From contig JABFQV010000002.1 in the NCBI GenBank assembly GCA_013141495.1, forward strand, positions 124,001-188,000: DNA of 64,000 nucleotides, written 5' to 3'. This DNA comes from Methylotenera sp. GTDB taxonomy: Bacteria; Pseudomonadota; Gammaproteobacteria; Burkholderiales; Methylophilaceae. Numbering within the stretch: the stretch's first letter is position 1; each line of letters opens with the position of its first letter. The notes below the pieces were generated by a model. That model searched no databases and was not told where the DNA came from. It was given only the letters and a program-made list of their open reading frames with translations. Of this stretch, positions 1 to 9,199 are shown piece by piece. The translations under genes and the position numbers were made by a program.

Positions 1-1095
1 TTTTTTGAAGCGGATAGAAATTGCAGTGTTGCCTTCGTGTAACCGTTTAGCGGTGCGTACATAGAATGGCACACCTTTCCAGCGTGGGTTATCAATGAAT
101 AGTTTTAAGGCGGCGTAAGTTTCGGTGACACTAGATGTGACGCCATCTCTAGCAAGCTCTTCTAAATAACCATGCACATTTTCGCCATGACCATCACCTA
201 CACACACTCGGCCTGCCGTGTACTGCGCGCGGAATGCGTGTTTGTTAAGCTCATTGACTGGAATAGGGCGGATAGATTCTAAAAGCTTAATTTTTTCAGC
301 CCGAATACTGTCAGGACTCAAGTCTTTTGGTTTTTCCATAGCCACTAAGGCTAAGGTTTGTAACAAGTGGCTTTGCACCATATCGCGCAATGCGCCCGTT
401 GCATCGTAAAAAGTGGTGCGGTCGCCCACGCCTAACGTTTCATTGTTAGTGATTTGTACGTGATCAATATGCTCGTTGTTCCAAAGTGGCTCAAACATGG
501 CATTAGCAAAACGCGTGAGCATTACATTTTGTAGCGCGGATTTACCTAAATAGTGGTCAATGCGGTAGATTTGACTTTCTTTTAGATATTTTGTGAGTTC
601 AGCTTGTAACGCTTGTGCAGAGGTCAAATCAGTACCGAATGGTTTTTCAATCAACACGCGGCGCCAGTATTTGCTTTCATCCACCAAGCCTACGCTTGAT
701 AGTTGTGCAACAATCGTTGCGAAATCAGTTGGGCGTACTGATAAGAAATATGCCAGGTTTTGTGGAAACACTTTTTCATCTGATAATTTTGCTTGCAGTT
801 TTTTGAATGCATCAGGATCAGTTGGTGGGTTTGAGTGGTAATGGTTACGTGCAATAAAGCGTTCAAATACTTTTTCATCAAAGCCATTTTTAAATTTAGC
901 ATCTAGCATGCCTTTGATTTCTGTAGCCCAAGCTTCACGCGACACTTCACCGCGACCTACCGAAAGAATAACCATGTGGTCTGGTAGGCGCCCAGCGGCA
1001 TCTAAGCGAAATAATCCTGGCATTAACTTAATGCGAGATAAATTACCGCTTGCGCCAAAGAGTACAAGGGTGCAGGGGTCTATTTTTTTTGACAT
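1..1095 (-). CDS. zwf: glucose-6-phosphate 1-dehydrogenase (3' end outside window)
   Basis: Oxidises glucose-6-phosphate to 6-phosphogluconolactone with NAD(P)+, the first step of the oxidative pentose phosphate or cyclic ribulose-monophosphate route. The 365 codons present run from the start to the window edge; the family is about 490 residues. The N-terminal dinucleotide-binding loop reads LVLFGASGNLSR (about residues 10-21) and the substrate-binding signature RIDHYLGK lies at 178-185, with Asp180 and His181. Two positions differ from the forms I remember: GASGNLSRIK where GASGDLxxRK is usual, and DHYLGKS where DHYLGKE is usual. It diverges from pgl, which handles its product. The gene is clearly Zwf; it could be one of several paralogues, as methylotrophs often carry more than one. 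Confidence 0.95.
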   Translation of the reverse strand, partial: MSKKIDPCTLVLFGASGNLSRIKLMPGLFRLDAAGRLPDHMVILSVGRGEVSREAWATEIKGMLDAKFKNGFDEKVFERFIARNHYHSNPPTDPDAFKKLQAKLSDEKVFPQNLAYFLSVRPTDFATIVAQLSSVGLVDESKYWRRVLIEKPFGTDLTSAQALQAELTKYLKESQIYRIDHYLGKSALQNVMLTRFANAMFEPLWNNEHIDHVQITNNETLGVGDRTTFYDATGALRDMVQSHLLQTLALVAMEKPKDLSPDSIRAEKIKLLESIRPIPVNELNKHAFRAQYTAGRVCVGDGHGENVHGYLEELARDGVTSSVTETYAALKLFIDNPRWKGVPFYVRTAKRLHEGNTAISIRFKK

Positions 1096-1203
1096 AATTT
1101 CAATTCTCTCAATAGGTTTTTATAAGGTTTGGGGCTACTTTTACGTTAAAATAGCGCATCATTAAATTTGTAGTAATTATACCGAAAAAGGCACGACTGT
1201 TTT

Positions 1204-1926
1204 ATGCAAAGCTCACAAACACTTCAAGTTAAATCACTCAATTTGGCCAATAATCAGACCTCGCGCTGGCATAGTTTTAACTCGCAAGATGAAATTAACC
1301 AGGCAACCGTAAAACGCATTCTTCAAGCGGCTAAGGACGCGATTAAAAAATACGGCAGTTTTTTAATCGTTTTGGCTGGCGGTAGCACGCCAAAAAGCGT
1401 GTATCAGTTACTCGCCAAAGAGCAAGCTGACTGGGAAAACTGGCATATTTATCATAATGATGACCGTTGTTTACCAGTGGATCATCCTGAACGTAACAGC
1501 AAAATGGCACGTGAAGCTTGGCTTAATCATGTGGCGATTCCACCGAGCCAAATTCATGATATTCCTGCAGAGCTAGGCAATATTGAAGGTGCAAAAGCAT
1601 ACGCCCAAACCCTAGCAGGTGTACGTACTTTTGATATGGTAATTTTAGGGCTGGGTGAAGATGGGCATACTGCGAGCTTGTTTCCAGATCATGCGGTAGA
1701 TAACAGCGCCGATGCCGTGCCTGTATTTGATTCACCTAAACCGCCAGCGCATCGAGTGACGATTAGCCAAAGTCGCTTGAATGATACGTATGGCGTTATA
1801 TTTCTGGTGACTGGGGCTGGCAAACAGGATGCGGTCAATCGCTGGCTGGCTGGCGAGAGCATTCCGGCTACATTGATTGCACCAGGTTGCGGTGTGGATG
1901 TTTATAGCTTTGGTGTAAGCTTCTAA
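1204..1926 (+). CDS. pgl: 6-phosphogluconolactonase
   Basis: Hydrolyses 6-phosphogluconolactone to 6-phosphogluconate, directly following Zwf in the pathway. The 240-residue length is normal for the SOL/DevB family. Visible signatures are the sugar-phosphate isomerase-like motif VLAGGSTPKSVY near residue 60, the DDRCLPVDHPERNS segment near residue 90, and GLGEDGHTASLFPDH near residue 150, which holds the catalytic His. It is divergent from zwf with a 108 bp gap that must hold both promoters. A strong hairpin terminator follows the stop. Alternative annotation as glucosamine-6-phosphate deaminase is unlikely because of the GHTASLFP motif and the zwf neighbour. Confidence 0.95.
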   Translation: MQSSQTLQVKSLNLANNQTSRWHSFNSQDEINQATVKRILQAAKDAIKKYGSFLIVLAGGSTPKSVYQLLAKEQADWENWHIYHNDDRCLPVDHPERNSKMAREAWLNHVAIPPSQIHDIPAELGNIEGAKAYAQTLAGVRTFDMVILGLGEDGHTASLFPDHAVDNSADAVPVFDSPKPPAHRVTISQSRLNDTYGVIFLVTGAGKQDAVNRWLAGESIPATLIAPGCGVDVYSFGVSF

Positions 1927-1940
1927 ATGGTAATAAAATA

Positions 1941-1969
1941 AAAAAACGCGGTTTAAACCGCGTTTTTTA
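1941..1969. terminator. bidirectional intrinsic terminator between pgl and apbC
   Basis: A-run, perfect stem ACGCGGTTT / AAACCGCGT and T-run. The two flanking genes converge on it, so it can end both transcripts. Confidence 0.9.
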
Positions 1970-1987
1970 TTTAGAACGAGTTGAGAC

Positions 1988-3076
1988 TTAAGTATTCTGA
2001 ATCACAATGTTAGGAAATTTGGCGCTGTGATCCAAGCCGGCATTGGCAATTTTAATAGCAGCTTTACGCGCGATTTCTTTGTAAATGCCAGAAATCTTGC
2101 CGTCCGGTTCCGCAATTACCGTAGGTTTGCCACTGTCTGCCTGTATGCGAATACCTATATCCAATGGCAGTGAACCCAGTAAATCTACGTGATAGTCTTT
2201 AGCCATGAGTTCGCCACCGCCCGCACCAAAAATATGCTCTTCATGTCCGCATTTTGAGCAGATATGCGTGCTCATATTTTCTACAATACCTAAAATCGGA
2301 ATGTTCACTTTTTCAAACATTTTTAAGCCCTTACGCGCATCTAGTAGGGCGATATCTTGTGGTGTAGTCACGATAATTGCACCTGTCACCGGAATTTTTT
2401 GTGCAAGTGTTAGTTGAATATCACCGGTGCCTGGTGGCAGATCAATAATCAAGTAGTCTAAATTGCTCCATTTTGTTTCACGTAATAATTGCTCTAAAGC
2501 ACCGGTAACCATTGGGCCGCGCCACACCATTGGCGTATCGTTATCGATTAAAAACCCAATCGACATCGCTTGTATGCCATGCGCTTGCATCGGCTCCATG
2601 CTTTTACCATCAAGGCTCTCAGGGCGACCGCTAATGCCCAACATTTGCGGCTGACTAGGCCCGTAGATATCAGCATCCAGCAAACCGACTGTTGCACCTT
2701 CCGCTGCAAGGGCTAAGGCTAAATTGACCGAGGTCGTTGATTTTCCCACGCCACCTTTACCAGAAGCCACAGCGATAATGTTTTTTACGTTGGGTAGTAG
2801 TGTGACACCTTGTTGCGCTTTATGCGCCACGATCTTGCTGGTTACATTTACGGTTACTCGACCAATGCCAGCAAGGCTCAGAAGTGCATCAGCCACTAAT
2901 TTCTGCATGTCTGCCATCACAGATTTAGCCGGGTAGCCAACTACAATATCTACACTGACGTCATTGCCGTCAATTTTAATGTTTCTAGCGGATTTGCTAC
3001 TCACGAAGTCTTTGCCGGTATTGGGGTCTATGCATGCTTTTAAGGTGCTTTGAATGAGTAATTCTGTAATTGCCAT
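1988..3076 (-). CDS. apbC: Mrp/ApbC family iron-sulfur cluster carrier ATPase
   Basis: A P-loop protein that binds and transfers Fe-S clusters in the cytoplasm. The N-terminal 85 residues form a MIP18-like (DUF59) domain. The deviant Walker A GKGGVGKS is at 106-113, and DADIYGPSQPQMLG and the Walker B-like DYLIIDLPPGTGD follow. The CSKCGHEEHIFG motif near residue 275 supplies the CxxC cluster ligands. Its 362 residues are normal for the family. It is monocistronic, divergent from metG; the Mrp-metG divergent pair is common in Proteobacteria. Confidence 0.93.
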   Translation of the reverse strand: MAITELLIQSTLKACIDPNTGKDFVSSKSARNIKIDGNDVSVDIVVGYPAKSVMADMQKLVADALLSLAGIGRVTVNVTSKIVAHKAQQGVTLLPNVKNIIAVASGKGGVGKSTTSVNLALALAAEGATVGLLDADIYGPSQPQMLGISGRPESLDGKSMEPMQAHGIQAMSIGFLIDNDTPMVWRGPMVTGALEQLLRETKWSNLDYLIIDLPPGTGDIQLTLAQKIPVTGAIIVTTPQDIALLDARKGLKMFEKVNIPILGIVENMSTHICSKCGHEEHIFGAGGGELMAKDYHVDLLGSLPLDIGIRIQADSGKPTVIAEPDGKISGIYKEIARKAAIKIANAGLDHSAKFPNIVIQNT

Positions 3077-3293
3077 TGTATAAATTCCTGATTTATTCGT
3101 TAGTTGAGTTTTAGGCTAAATAACTTGAGTAAAAAGATAGGGTATTTTAACTGATTGTCATTATTGCTGGTGTATTTTGCCTAAAAATTGGTGGTTTAAT
3201 GGAGCTTATGGATGCAAAATTACCAATCAAGGCTGTGTGAACCATGCGTCATTTGTTAGAATAGCGTTTTAGCTCAATAGATCCATTTATCTT

Positions 3294-5369
3294 ATGTCTT
3301 CTGCACAAACTCCTCGCAAAATTCTTGTTACCTCGGCACTCCCTTACGCTAACGGCAGTATTCATCTCGGGCATTTGGTTGAATATATTCAAACCGATAT
3401 TTGGGTGCGTTTTCAAAAAATGCAGGGGAATACAGTGCATTACGTATGTGCGGATGACACGCATGGCACACCAATTATGTTGCGTGCCGAAAAAGAGGGC
3501 GTTACGCCTGAAGCGTTGATTGAGGCTGTGCACAAAGAACACTTCGCTGATTTTAGTGAGTTTCTGGTTGATTTTGACAATTACTACTCGACTAATGCGC
3601 CTGAAAATAAAGCGCTCTCTCAAGATATTTATAAAAAGCTCAAAGCTGCTGGCAAAATCGCCACTAAAACGATAGAACAGTTCTATGACCCAGTTAAAAA
3701 CATGTTCCTGCCGGACCGCTTTATTAAAGGTGAATGTCCAAAATGTCACGCAAAAGACCAGTATGGTGATTCTTGTGAAGTATGTGGCGCAACTTACAAC
3801 CCTACCGAATTGATTAATGCCTATTCGGCAGTGTCTGGTGCCGCACCGGTGCGCAAAGAAACAGAACATTACTTCTTCAAGCTCTCTGAATGCGAACCGT
3901 TCTTAAAAGACTGGACGCGTTCAGGCACATTGCAAGGTGAAGCTGCCAATAAAATGGGCGAGTGGTTCGAAAATGGCTTGAATGACTGGGATATTTCACG
4001 CGATGCGCCATATTTCGGCTTTGAAATTCCAGATGCGCCAGGTAAATACTTCTATGTATGGCTGGATGCCCCTATCGGCTATATGGCTAGTTTCAAAAAT
4101 CTTTGCCAAGCCAAGGGGTTGGATTTTGACGAGTATTGGTCGAAAGAGAGTCAGACAGAGCTTTATCACTTTATAGGCAAAGATATTCTTTATTTCCATG
4201 CGCTATTTTGGCCGGCTACGCTTGAGTTTTCAGGGCACCGTAAACCTACGCAAATTTTCGCGCACGGTTTTTTGACCGTAAACGGTGAAAAAATGAGCAA
4301 ATCGCGCGGCACGTTTATTACCGCACGTAGCTACTTGGACCACATTAAAAACCCTGAGTATCTGCGCTATTACTATGCAGCTAAATTAAATAGCACAATG
4401 GAAGACATCGATCTTAATCTTGAAGATTTTGTTGCACGCGTGAATAGTGATTTAGTGGGTAAATATATCAATATTGCGAGTAGAACCGCTGGTTTTATCA
4501 ATAAGCGTTTTGATGGCAGGTTAAAAGCATCCCAGGCGAATCCGGTGATTGCTGAGATGAAGTCAGCTGCTGCTCGAATCGCTGAGGCTTATGATCATCG
4601 TGATTACGGCAAAGCACTGCGTGAAGTTATGTCTTTAGCTGATCAGGCTAATGGCTTTGTTGCTGAAGCCGCGCCTTGGGTGATGGCTAAACAAGATGGG
4701 CAGGAGACCCAATTGCAACAAGTGTGTTCAGACGCACTTGAAATGTTCCGCTTGCTGACTTTGTATTTGAAGCCTGTGCTACCAAAGTTAGCCAGCGAGA
4801 TTGAATTATTCCTTAATATCGCACCGCTGACTTGGGAAAGTGTAACAGCGTCATTAGCACAAGATCATCAGATTAACGTTTACGAGCACCTTATTACACG
4901 TGTGGATGCTAAATTGATAGAAGCGATGACCGAAGCCAATAAAGAAAATTTGCTGGCAACACCTGCTCCACAACCGCATTCTGAGCAACGTCATGCAGCG
5001 CATCAGCAGAATGACGCTAATGCTGAAGCAACTGAGGCCGAGTACATCAGTATTGATGATTTTACAAAGGTAGATTTACGCATCGCTAAAATCGTCAATG
5101 CCGAGCATGTAGAAGGGGCTGAGAAACTACTTAAACTCACACTGGATATCGGCGAACAAAAACCACGTCAGGTATTTGCCGGAATTAAATCTGCTTACGA
5201 TCCAGCGACACTGGTTGGTCGTTTAACCGTGATGGTTGTTAATTTGGCGCCACGCAAAATGAAATTCGGCATGAGTGAAGGTATGGTGCTGGCGGCGAGT
5301 GATGAACGTGGCGGGCCATTTATTTTAAGCCCAGACACCGGCGCACAATTAGGTATGCGTGTTAAATAG
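3294..5369 (+). CDS. metG: methionine-tRNA ligase
   Basis: Charges tRNA-Met. The HIGH-type motif appears as IHLGHL near residue 26 and the KMSKS loop as KMSKSRG near residue 333. The zinc knuckle is two CxxC pairs, [18 protein letters not shown], near residue 147. After an Ala/Gln-rich linker (about 560-590) comes a C-terminal tRNA-binding (Trbp/OB) domain beginning [16 protein letters not shown], which dimerises the enzyme. The 691-residue length is that of the long dimeric bacterial form. The start ATG follows a short leader with no riboswitch or T-box seen. Confidence 0.97.
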   Translation: MSSAQTPRKILVTSALPYANGSIHLGHLVEYIQTDIWVRFQKMQGNTVHYVCADDTHGTPIMLRAEKEGVTPEALIEAVHKEHFADFSEFLVDFDNYYSTNAPENKALSQDIYKKLKAAGKIATKTIEQFYDPVKNMFLPDRFIKGECPKCHAKDQYGDSCEVCGATYNPTELINAYSAVSGAAPVRKETEHYFFKLSECEPFLKDWTRSGTLQGEAANKMGEWFENGLNDWDISRDAPYFGFEIPDAPGKYFYVWLDAPIGYMASFKNLCQAKGLDFDEYWSKESQTELYHFIGKDILYFHALFWPATLEFSGHRKPTQIFAHGFLTVNGEKMSKSRGTFITARSYLDHIKNPEYLRYYYAAKLNSTMEDIDLNLEDFVARVNSDLVGKYINIASRTAGFINKRFDGRLKASQANPVIAEMKSAAARIAEAYDHRDYGKALREVMSLADQANGFVAEAAPWVMAKQDGQETQLQQVCSDALEMFRLLTLYLKPVLPKLASEIELFLNIAPLTWESVTASLAQDHQINVYEHLITRVDAKLIEAMTEANKENLLATPAPQPHSEQRHAAHQQNDANAEATEAEYISIDDFTKVDLRIAKIVNAEHVEGAEKLLKLTLDIGEQKPRQVFAGIKSAYDPATLVGRLTVMVVNLAPRKMKFGMSEGMVLAASDERGGPFILSPDTGAQLGMRVK

Positions 5370-5488
5370 TGCTATTATGCATATGAATTAATTCGTGTGA
5401 AAATTTCCCACAAATTAATGATAATTGTACTTAGGTATCACAGTATTAAAAATTAAATACATATTCATGTGTGCGAAAGGATTTATGA

Positions 5489-5941
5489 ATGAAGTTTATC
5501 AATATTCAATTTATAGCATTATTGTTATTTTCAGGGCATGCTATTGCGAGAGATAGTAATGGCATCACAGCCATAGGAGGTGGTTTAGGCGCTGCCGCAG
5601 GCACGGCAATTGGCAGTGTGGTGGGTGGAAAAACTGGTGAGGTGGTAGGTGGCGCAGTAGGTGGTGGTTTGGGCGGCGCAGTCACTACTAAAGGGGAAGG
5701 TCAGGCTGGCGCTGTCATTGGCGGAGCAGCGGGCGGAGCAGGTGGCGCTTATGTAGGACGTAAGGTCAGTGGTAGTAGTACAGGCGCAATTGTTGGAGCA
5801 GGCCTTGGCGGAGCAGGTGGTGCAGTTGCTGGGAAAGTGATTGCTGAGCCAGATTATAGTCATGATGGCTATAGACATGAGCGTAAACATAAACGTGGAA
5901 AAGGCCATCGTAAACACGATCATCACGGCCATGATGATTAA
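5489..5941 (+). CDS. secreted glycine-zipper protein with His/Lys-rich tail
   Basis: No specific function recognised. A signal peptide ends around GHAIA (residue 20). Residues 25-120 contain three near-repeats rich in GxxxG/AxxxG steps (IGGGLGAAAGTAIGSVVGG, GGAVGGGLGGAV, GAGLGGAGGAVAGKV), the pattern of glycine-zipper outer-membrane or pore-associated proteins. The last 30 residues are packed with His, Lys, Arg and Asp, suggesting metal or surface binding (inference). The RBS AAAGGA sits before the chosen ATG; another ATG four bases upstream is out of frame. A strong hairpin terminator follows directly. Confidence 0.8.
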   Translation: MKFINIQFIALLLFSGHAIARDSNGITAIGGGLGAAAGTAIGSVVGGKTGEVVGGAVGGGLGGAVTTKGEGQAGAVIGGAAGGAGGAYVGRKVSGSSTGAIVGAGLGGAGGAVAGKVIAEPDYSHDGYRHERKHKRGKGHRKHDHHGHDD

Positions 5942-5958
5942 TACGTTTTAGTTTGAAT

Positions 5959-5990
5959 AAAAAAAATCCCCGCATGCGGGGATTTTTTTC
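5959..5990. terminator. bidirectional intrinsic terminator
   Basis: A-run, stem ATCCCCGCATGCGGGGAT and T-run between the convergent glycine-zipper and ComEA-like genes. Confidence 0.9.
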
Positions 5991-6015
5991 AAGTAAAGCT
6001 AATGTTGATTAAAAA

Positions 6016-6702
6016 TTACTTAGCTTTGGTAGTTGTTGCTTTTGCATCTGCTTCAGCGGCTTTTTTAGCTTTTGCGGCTTTTTTAGCGTCAGCAGCAGCT
6101 TTCTTGTCTGTAGCTTTTTTATCAGCTTCAGCTTTTTTTGCGGCTTTCTTATCTTCAGCAGTCGCTTTTTTGTCAGCCTTAGTTGTGTCTTCAACTTTTA
6201 CTGCTGGTTTGGCTTCTGTGGTTGCTTTTTCAGTTTTAACTGGTTTCGGTTCTTTAGCTGGTTTATCGCTAGCGACTTTATCTGTTTTTGCGGGTTTAGC
6301 TTCTTTAGCAGGTTTGTCACTCGCAGCTTTCTCAGCTTTAACGGGTTTCACTTCTTTGGCTGCCTTGGGTTCTGCTGCTGGCTTGTCTGTTTTAGCAGGT
6401 TTCGTTTCTTTTGCAGGCTTATTTTCAGTAGGTGCTACAACCGTAGTTTTACCGCTGACTGAAACATCTTTACGTACGTTTGCTAAAGTTACTGCACCAA
6501 TACCATCCACTTTTTCAAGTTCATCAACCGTTTTAAAGCCACCGTTTTTCTTGCGGTAATCGATAATCGCTTGCGCTTTTACTGGACCAATCCCATTGAG
6601 GCTTTCTAATTCAGCTTGGGTTGCCGTATTAAGATTAACACCGGCAATTGCGCTAAAGCTTAAGCTCAAGAAAGCAAGTAAGGCAAACAACATTTTCTTC
6701 AT
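6016..6702 (-). CDS. ComEA-like helix-hairpin-helix DNA-binding protein with long Lys/Ala/Pro tail
   Basis: A signal peptide (about residues 1-20, ending AIAG) precedes a ComEA-type domain at about 21-85: VNLNTATQAELESLNGIGPVKAQAIIDYR and VDGIGAVTLANVRKD, the paired helix-hairpin-helix that binds periplasmic DNA during competence uptake. ComEA in many proteobacteria stops near residue 90. Here about 135 further residues follow, made of KPAKEAKPAKTDK-type repeats that turn into AADAKKAAKAKKA-type repeats, resembling the tail of histone H1-like proteins. The tail would add a large positive charge. DNA-uptake protein is the best reading; the tail's role is unknown. Confidence 0.82.
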   Translation of the reverse strand: MKKMLFALLAFLSLSFSAIAGVNLNTATQAELESLNGIGPVKAQAIIDYRKKNGGFKTVDELEKVDGIGAVTLANVRKDVSVSGKTTVVAPTENKPAKETKPAKTDKPAAEPKAAKEVKPVKAEKAASDKPAKEAKPAKTDKVASDKPAKEPKPVKTEKATTEAKPAVKVEDTTKADKKATAEDKKAAKKAEADKKATDKKAAADAKKAAKAKKAAEADAKATTTKAK

Positions 6703-6817
6703 TTTGATTCTCCGTAAATTTTAAACTACTTATCAATGAATTAATTGCCTGATATATCAGGCAATTGCATAACATCATAGCTTAATAGCTTAAATAAACA
6801 AATGACCTTAATTAGAT

Positions 6818-7570
6818 TCAGGTTAAGCTTGCCTGCGCGCACTCAGCATGAATGACCTCTAACGCTTTAAGTGGGTTCGAGGCTTGCGTAATTGGCCTGC
6901 CTATAACCAAGTAGCTTGCGCCTAGCGCCAAGGCGTTTGCAGGGGTCACAATGCGTGACTGATCATCCTGGCTGGCATTAGCAGGGCGGATGCCAGGGGT
7001 GACTAAGCAAAGTTCATGGCCTAAGTTTGTCCTCAACATTTTGGCTTCTAGTGCTGAGCATACAACGCCATCAAGCCCGGCTTGCTGAGTCAATGAGGCG
7101 AGCTTGAGTACGTGGCTTGCCAAATCAGTTTCAATCCCAATTTGGTTTAGGGTTTGTTGGTTCATGCTGGTCAGCACGGTGACAGCAATTAAAAGTGGTT
7201 TATTGGTAGTATTATTATCCACGGCTTGTTTCGCCGCTTGCATCATTTCCAAGCCACCGCTTGCATGTACATTAAGCATCCAAATACCTAAATTGCTCGC
7301 AGCAGTGCAGGCTTTGGCCACCGTGTTTGGAATGTCATGAAATTTTAAATCTAAAAACACGCCAAAGTTTGAGTGTGTTAATGTTTCTACAAATTGCGGC
7401 CCTGCCGCAGTGAACAACTCTTTACCTACTTTTAGTCGGCATAGTGTCGGATCTAACTGCTCAACCAATCTTAGCGCACTCGTGGCATCCGAGTAATCGA
7501 GCGCAACAATTATTTTTGGATCATGATTTTTTGATTCATGGCTTAGGTTTGTGTTTGATTGGTTAGTCAT
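6818..7570 (-). CDS. pyrF: orotidine 5'-phosphate decarboxylase
   Basis: Last step of UMP synthesis. IIVALDYSDATSALRLVEQL opens the TIM barrel and the catalytic DLKFHDIPNT motif (Asp-Lys-x-x-Asp) lies near residues 74-83; GYPGI-type phosphate binding is represented by LVTPGIRP. I use the ATG giving MTNQSNTN, 250 residues; an in-frame upstream start would add 40 residues overlapping the lapB C terminus and looks spurious. It lies 23 bp downstream of lapB, the same pairing as in Escherichia coli (yciM-pyrF). Confidence 0.95.
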   Translation of the reverse strand: MTNQSNTNLSHESKNHDPKIIVALDYSDATSALRLVEQLDPTLCRLKVGKELFTAAGPQFVETLTHSNFGVFLDLKFHDIPNTVAKACTAASNLGIWMLNVHASGGLEMMQAAKQAVDNNTTNKPLLIAVTVLTSMNQQTLNQIGIETDLASHVLKLASLTQQAGLDGVVCSALEAKMLRTNLGHELCLVTPGIRPANASQDDQSRIVTPANALALGASYLVIGRPITQASNPLKALEVIHAECAQASLT

Positions 7571-7593
7571 GTTGTTAAGTCGATATGTTTTGA

Positions 7594-8766
7594 TTAAACG
7601 GTAGTGGGTTCTGCGGGTAATGCTTCCCAGGCATTGCAAGCTGGGCACTGCCAATGGTGATATTTGGCCTTGAAGCCACACTGTTCGCAATAGTAAGCTG
7701 TCTTAAAGCCTATGGCATGGCGTACCGCTTGCTGCATCAGTTGTGTATCCTGGATGTTTGCATTTTGTGGTTGGCTGGCTTCTACAATGGCACGGGCTTG
7801 TAATAGTTGGTCTAGCGTACTCAAACTAGGCATTTTGATGAGTTCGTTACGTGCTAATGTGGCGGCGCTTACTGCGCCTTCTTCCGCTAATGTTGCTTCA
7901 TATAATACGTTAACCAGTGAGCTGAGCTGGTAGGTTTGCAAGTAGGTTCTCAGCAAACTTAAACCTTCGGTTGTTTGATTTAAGGCGCGATAGCTAGCGA
8001 GTAATTTCGGTGCGATTAAACCTAGGTATTCAGGTTTTTGAAATTCTATGCGTTTCCAGGTAGAAATGGCGGCTTTATGGTCATTGGCTTCCGCCTCTAA
8101 GTCGCCCAGCAAGACATTGGCGCGCACGCAGTTTTTATTGGCATTGAGCGCAAGGTCTAAGTCAAACCTAGCGGTATGTGTGTCATTTTCAATCTTAGAT
8201 TTAACCGCCATTTCACAATAATAGTGTGAAATTTCCACGCGGAAAGGCACCCCGGACAAGCGCTCTAGCTCTGTCGCTGCTTTAATGGCACGTTCCCATT
8301 CGCGTTCACGCACATAAATTTCAAGTAGGGCGCGTAACGCAGGTTGGCGGTATCTCTCATCATTGAGTGATTCAAACAGCTCTTCGGCACGGTCTAGCAG
8401 ACCTGCTTTTAAGTAATCTTGAGCAAGTTCGGCGGTGACTGCTAGTTTTTGTTGGGGCTCAAGTTCTTTTTTTGACAGCAAGTTTAAGTGTAAGTGAATG
8501 GCGCGATCCACTTCGCCACGTTTTCTGAATAAACTGCCTAATGCAAAATGCAGTTCCAGTGAATCTGTATTGGCTTGAACGGCCTCAGTAAAGGCCTCAA
8601 TGGCTTTATCGTGTTGATTGGTGATTAAGAAATTTAAACCTTTAAAGTATGCAGCAGGTAGTGCAGTTGATTCAGCCAGTAGCTGTTTAAGGTCAACGCG
8701 TGCGGCTAGCCAGCCTAGGCTAAAAAATAGTGGTAATGCCAGAAGCCACCAAAACTCAAATTCCAT
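7594..8766 (-). CDS. lapB: lipopolysaccharide assembly protein B
   Basis: Inner-membrane-anchored TPR protein which, in E. coli, with FtsH controls LpxC turnover and coordinates LPS synthesis. Residues 1-20 form the membrane anchor (FWWLLALPLFFSLGWLAA). Multiple TPR helices follow, and a C-terminal rubredoxin-like metal site CEQCGFKAKYHHWQCPAC lies near residues 358-375. Length 390 is normal. The partner lapA, often directly upstream, is not present between ihfB and lapB here; the 114 bp gap contains a terminator instead, so lapB probably has its own promoter. Confidence 0.93.
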   Translation of the reverse strand: MEFEFWWLLALPLFFSLGWLAARVDLKQLLAESTALPAAYFKGLNFLITNQHDKAIEAFTEAVQANTDSLELHFALGSLFRKRGEVDRAIHLHLNLLSKKELEPQQKLAVTAELAQDYLKAGLLDRAEELFESLNDERYRQPALRALLEIYVREREWERAIKAATELERLSGVPFRVEISHYYCEMAVKSKIENDTHTARFDLDLALNANKNCVRANVLLGDLEAEANDHKAAISTWKRIEFQKPEYLGLIAPKLLASYRALNQTTEGLSLLRTYLQTYQLSSLVNVLYEATLAEEGAVSAATLARNELIKMPSLSTLDQLLQARAIVEASQPQNANIQDTQLMQQAVRHAIGFKTAYYCEQCGFKAKYHHWQCPACNAWEALPAEPTTV

Positions 8767-8829
8767 TTTGTTTCACTTTTAGATTTATTGTCAGCTTGCA
8801 TTTTACCTGAATTGTGGATAGCCACATAA

Positions 8830-8859
8830 AAAAACGGCAGCTTGAGGGCTGCCGTTTTA
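8830..8859 (-). terminator. intrinsic terminator after ihfB
   Basis: On the minus strand, stem AACGGCAGCC...GGCTGCCGTT (written with its loop CTCAAG as AACGGCAGCCCTCAAGCTGC then CGTT) followed by a T-run. It separates ihfB from lapB. Confidence 0.85.
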
Positions 8860-8880
8860 ACTAGAACTTAAAAGCAATTA

Positions 8881-9162
8881 TTAGCTTAAATCAACGCGTT
8901 CGCGTAGTTCTTTGCCTGCTTTAAAGTGAGGTACATGTTTTTCTGGTACCTGTACTTTACTGCCAGTTTTAGGGTTGCGACCTAAGCGTGGCGGGCGGTA
9001 ATTCAAGCTAAAGCTTCCAAAGCCGCGTATCTCAATGCGTTCACCACTAGCAAGGTTGTCAGACATCGCGTCTAAGATTGCCTTGACTGATAGTTCTGCA
9101 TCTTTTATCACTAATTGCGGAAAACGCTCCGCAAGTAGTGTGATTAGCTCAGATTTTGTCAT
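8881..9162 (-). CDS. ihfB: integration host factor subunit beta
   Basis: DNA-bending nucleoid protein, paired with IhfA. The 93-residue protein carries the family core [26 protein letters not shown] at about 42-67, including the intercalating proline of the beta arm (RNPKTG). IHF would also be the usual architectural helper for sigma-54 promoters such as the one before amtB. The rpsA-ihfB order is the conserved one; the gap to rpsA is 37 bp. Confidence 0.96.
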   Translation of the reverse strand: MTKSELITLLAERFPQLVIKDAELSVKAILDAMSDNLASGERIEIRGFGSFSLNYRPPRLGRNPKTGSKVQVPEKHVPHFKAGKELRERVDLS

Positions 9163-9199
9163 GCCAATTTGCCTTTTCTTGGGTACTAATTATTAGCTA

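Noticed and set aside
3249-3869. 206-codon leftward frame over metG
   Set aside because: Lies wholly opposite the strongly conserved metG N terminus.
5600-5860. Glycine-codon repeats as a possible CRISPR or satellite array
   Set aside because: They are in-frame, imperfect protein repeats; no spaced identical repeats occur anywhere in the window.
5585-5932. 115-codon frame antisense to the glycine-zipper gene
   Set aside because: Produced by the Gly-rich codons on the other strand; low-complexity Thr/Cys sequence.
6002-6559. 185-codon Ala/Ser/Leu-rich frame antisense to the ComEA-like gene
   Set aside because: A compositional shadow of the Lys/Ala repeats; no conserved motif.
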